Positions 63,977 to 64,000 of a stretch of DNA of 64,000 bases are shown here, one piece after another; position 1 is the first letter of the stretch; each line of letters starts with the position of its first letter. A model generated the notes under the pieces. It made no database searches. It saw nothing but the letters and a program-made list of their open reading frames with translations, and had not been told where the DNA came from. A program made the position numbers and the translations under genes. Origin of the DNA: Candidatus Vecturithrix granuli (GTDB lineage Bacteria > Moduliflexota > Moduliflexia > Moduliflexales > Moduliflexaceae); contig DF820478.1 in assembly GCA_000739535.1 (NCBI GenBank), forward strand, positions 18,211 through 82,210, in the 5' to 3' direction.

Positions 63977-64000
63977 GCAGGGCTGTTAAGTTCTCATCGG
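63977..64000. repeat. Palindromic repeat family L, copy cut by the window end
   Basis: GCAGGGCTGTTAAGTTCTC is identical to the left terminal repeat of the element at 10532. The rest lies beyond the window. Confidence 0.8.

Overview
The window looks like a chromosomal segment from a Gram-negative bacterium with a large genome. It carries an OmpA-type protein, a small beta-barrel-like outer membrane protein, periplasmic binding proteins and membrane chemoreceptors. The density of very large hybrid sensor kinases, the AAA/PD-(D/E)XK ATPase with a decayed second copy, and the many palindromic intergenic repeats recall uncultured filamentous lineages such as candidate phylum KSB3/Modulibacteria. 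That placement is an inference from style only; there is no rRNA or tRNA gene to test it.

Layout. 1-6.6 kb is a plastic region: a DUF5615 toxin-like gene frameshifted at its start, an IS element with a DDE transposase, an AAA ATPase with a nuclease-like domain and a decayed fragment of a second copy, a DUF4384 protein, an OmpA-family protein and a VapC-like PIN toxin with its small partner. 6.7-11.8 kb (minus) is a complete branched-chain amino acid type ABC transporter (livKHMGF), with palindromic repeats in most of its intergenic gaps. 12.4-28.4 kb (minus) mixes metabolism and signalling: inositol 2-dehydrogenase (iolG), a REC-histidine kinase, a MASE3 hybrid kinase, adenosine deaminase, a GNAT enzyme, an IolC-like sugar kinase, a methyltransferase, MazG, an intact phosphohexomutase next to a degenerate paralogue, a NamZ-like muramidase, a VOC protein and a second GNAT. 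28.7-36.6 kb holds an outer membrane protein, a cyclic-2,3-diphosphoglycerate-synthetase-like GTPase next to ornithine carbamoyltransferase, a FadR-type regulator, a metallo-beta-lactamase-fold protein, an RluA-family pseudouridine synthase, an unknown 87-aa protein and a TIR protein with a formylglycine-generating-enzyme-like C-type-lectin domain.

37-49.4 kb (plus) is a signalling island of three multidomain kinases: REC-GAF-HK, beta-propeller-HK-REC, and a 1998-residue Ser/Thr kinase-AAA-GAF-HK-REC protein. 49.7-53.7 kb is a tripartite tricarboxylate transporter (tctCBA) followed by a GntR/FCD regulator. Then come a HepT/MntA toxin-antitoxin pair whose HepT carries a nonsense codon, a PstS-like binding protein, two chemoreceptors with related ectodomains, threonine ammonia-lyase, and a molybdenum storage protein (MosB-like) gene preceded by a conserved-looking 67-aa gene.

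The most striking feature is a large set of palindromic repeats of at least ten families (about 35-190 bp). Most are intergenic, but several lie in frame inside genes. Three hybrid kinases carry repeat-like sequence at the same loop of their HATPase domain, and the TIR/FGE-like protein carries one in its lectin-like domain. This resembles the palindromic elements that colonise Rickettsia genes. A second point of interest is the C-terminus of the TIR/FGE-like protein, whose layout fits the variable region of a diversity-generating retroelement target. No reverse transcriptase is present in the window.
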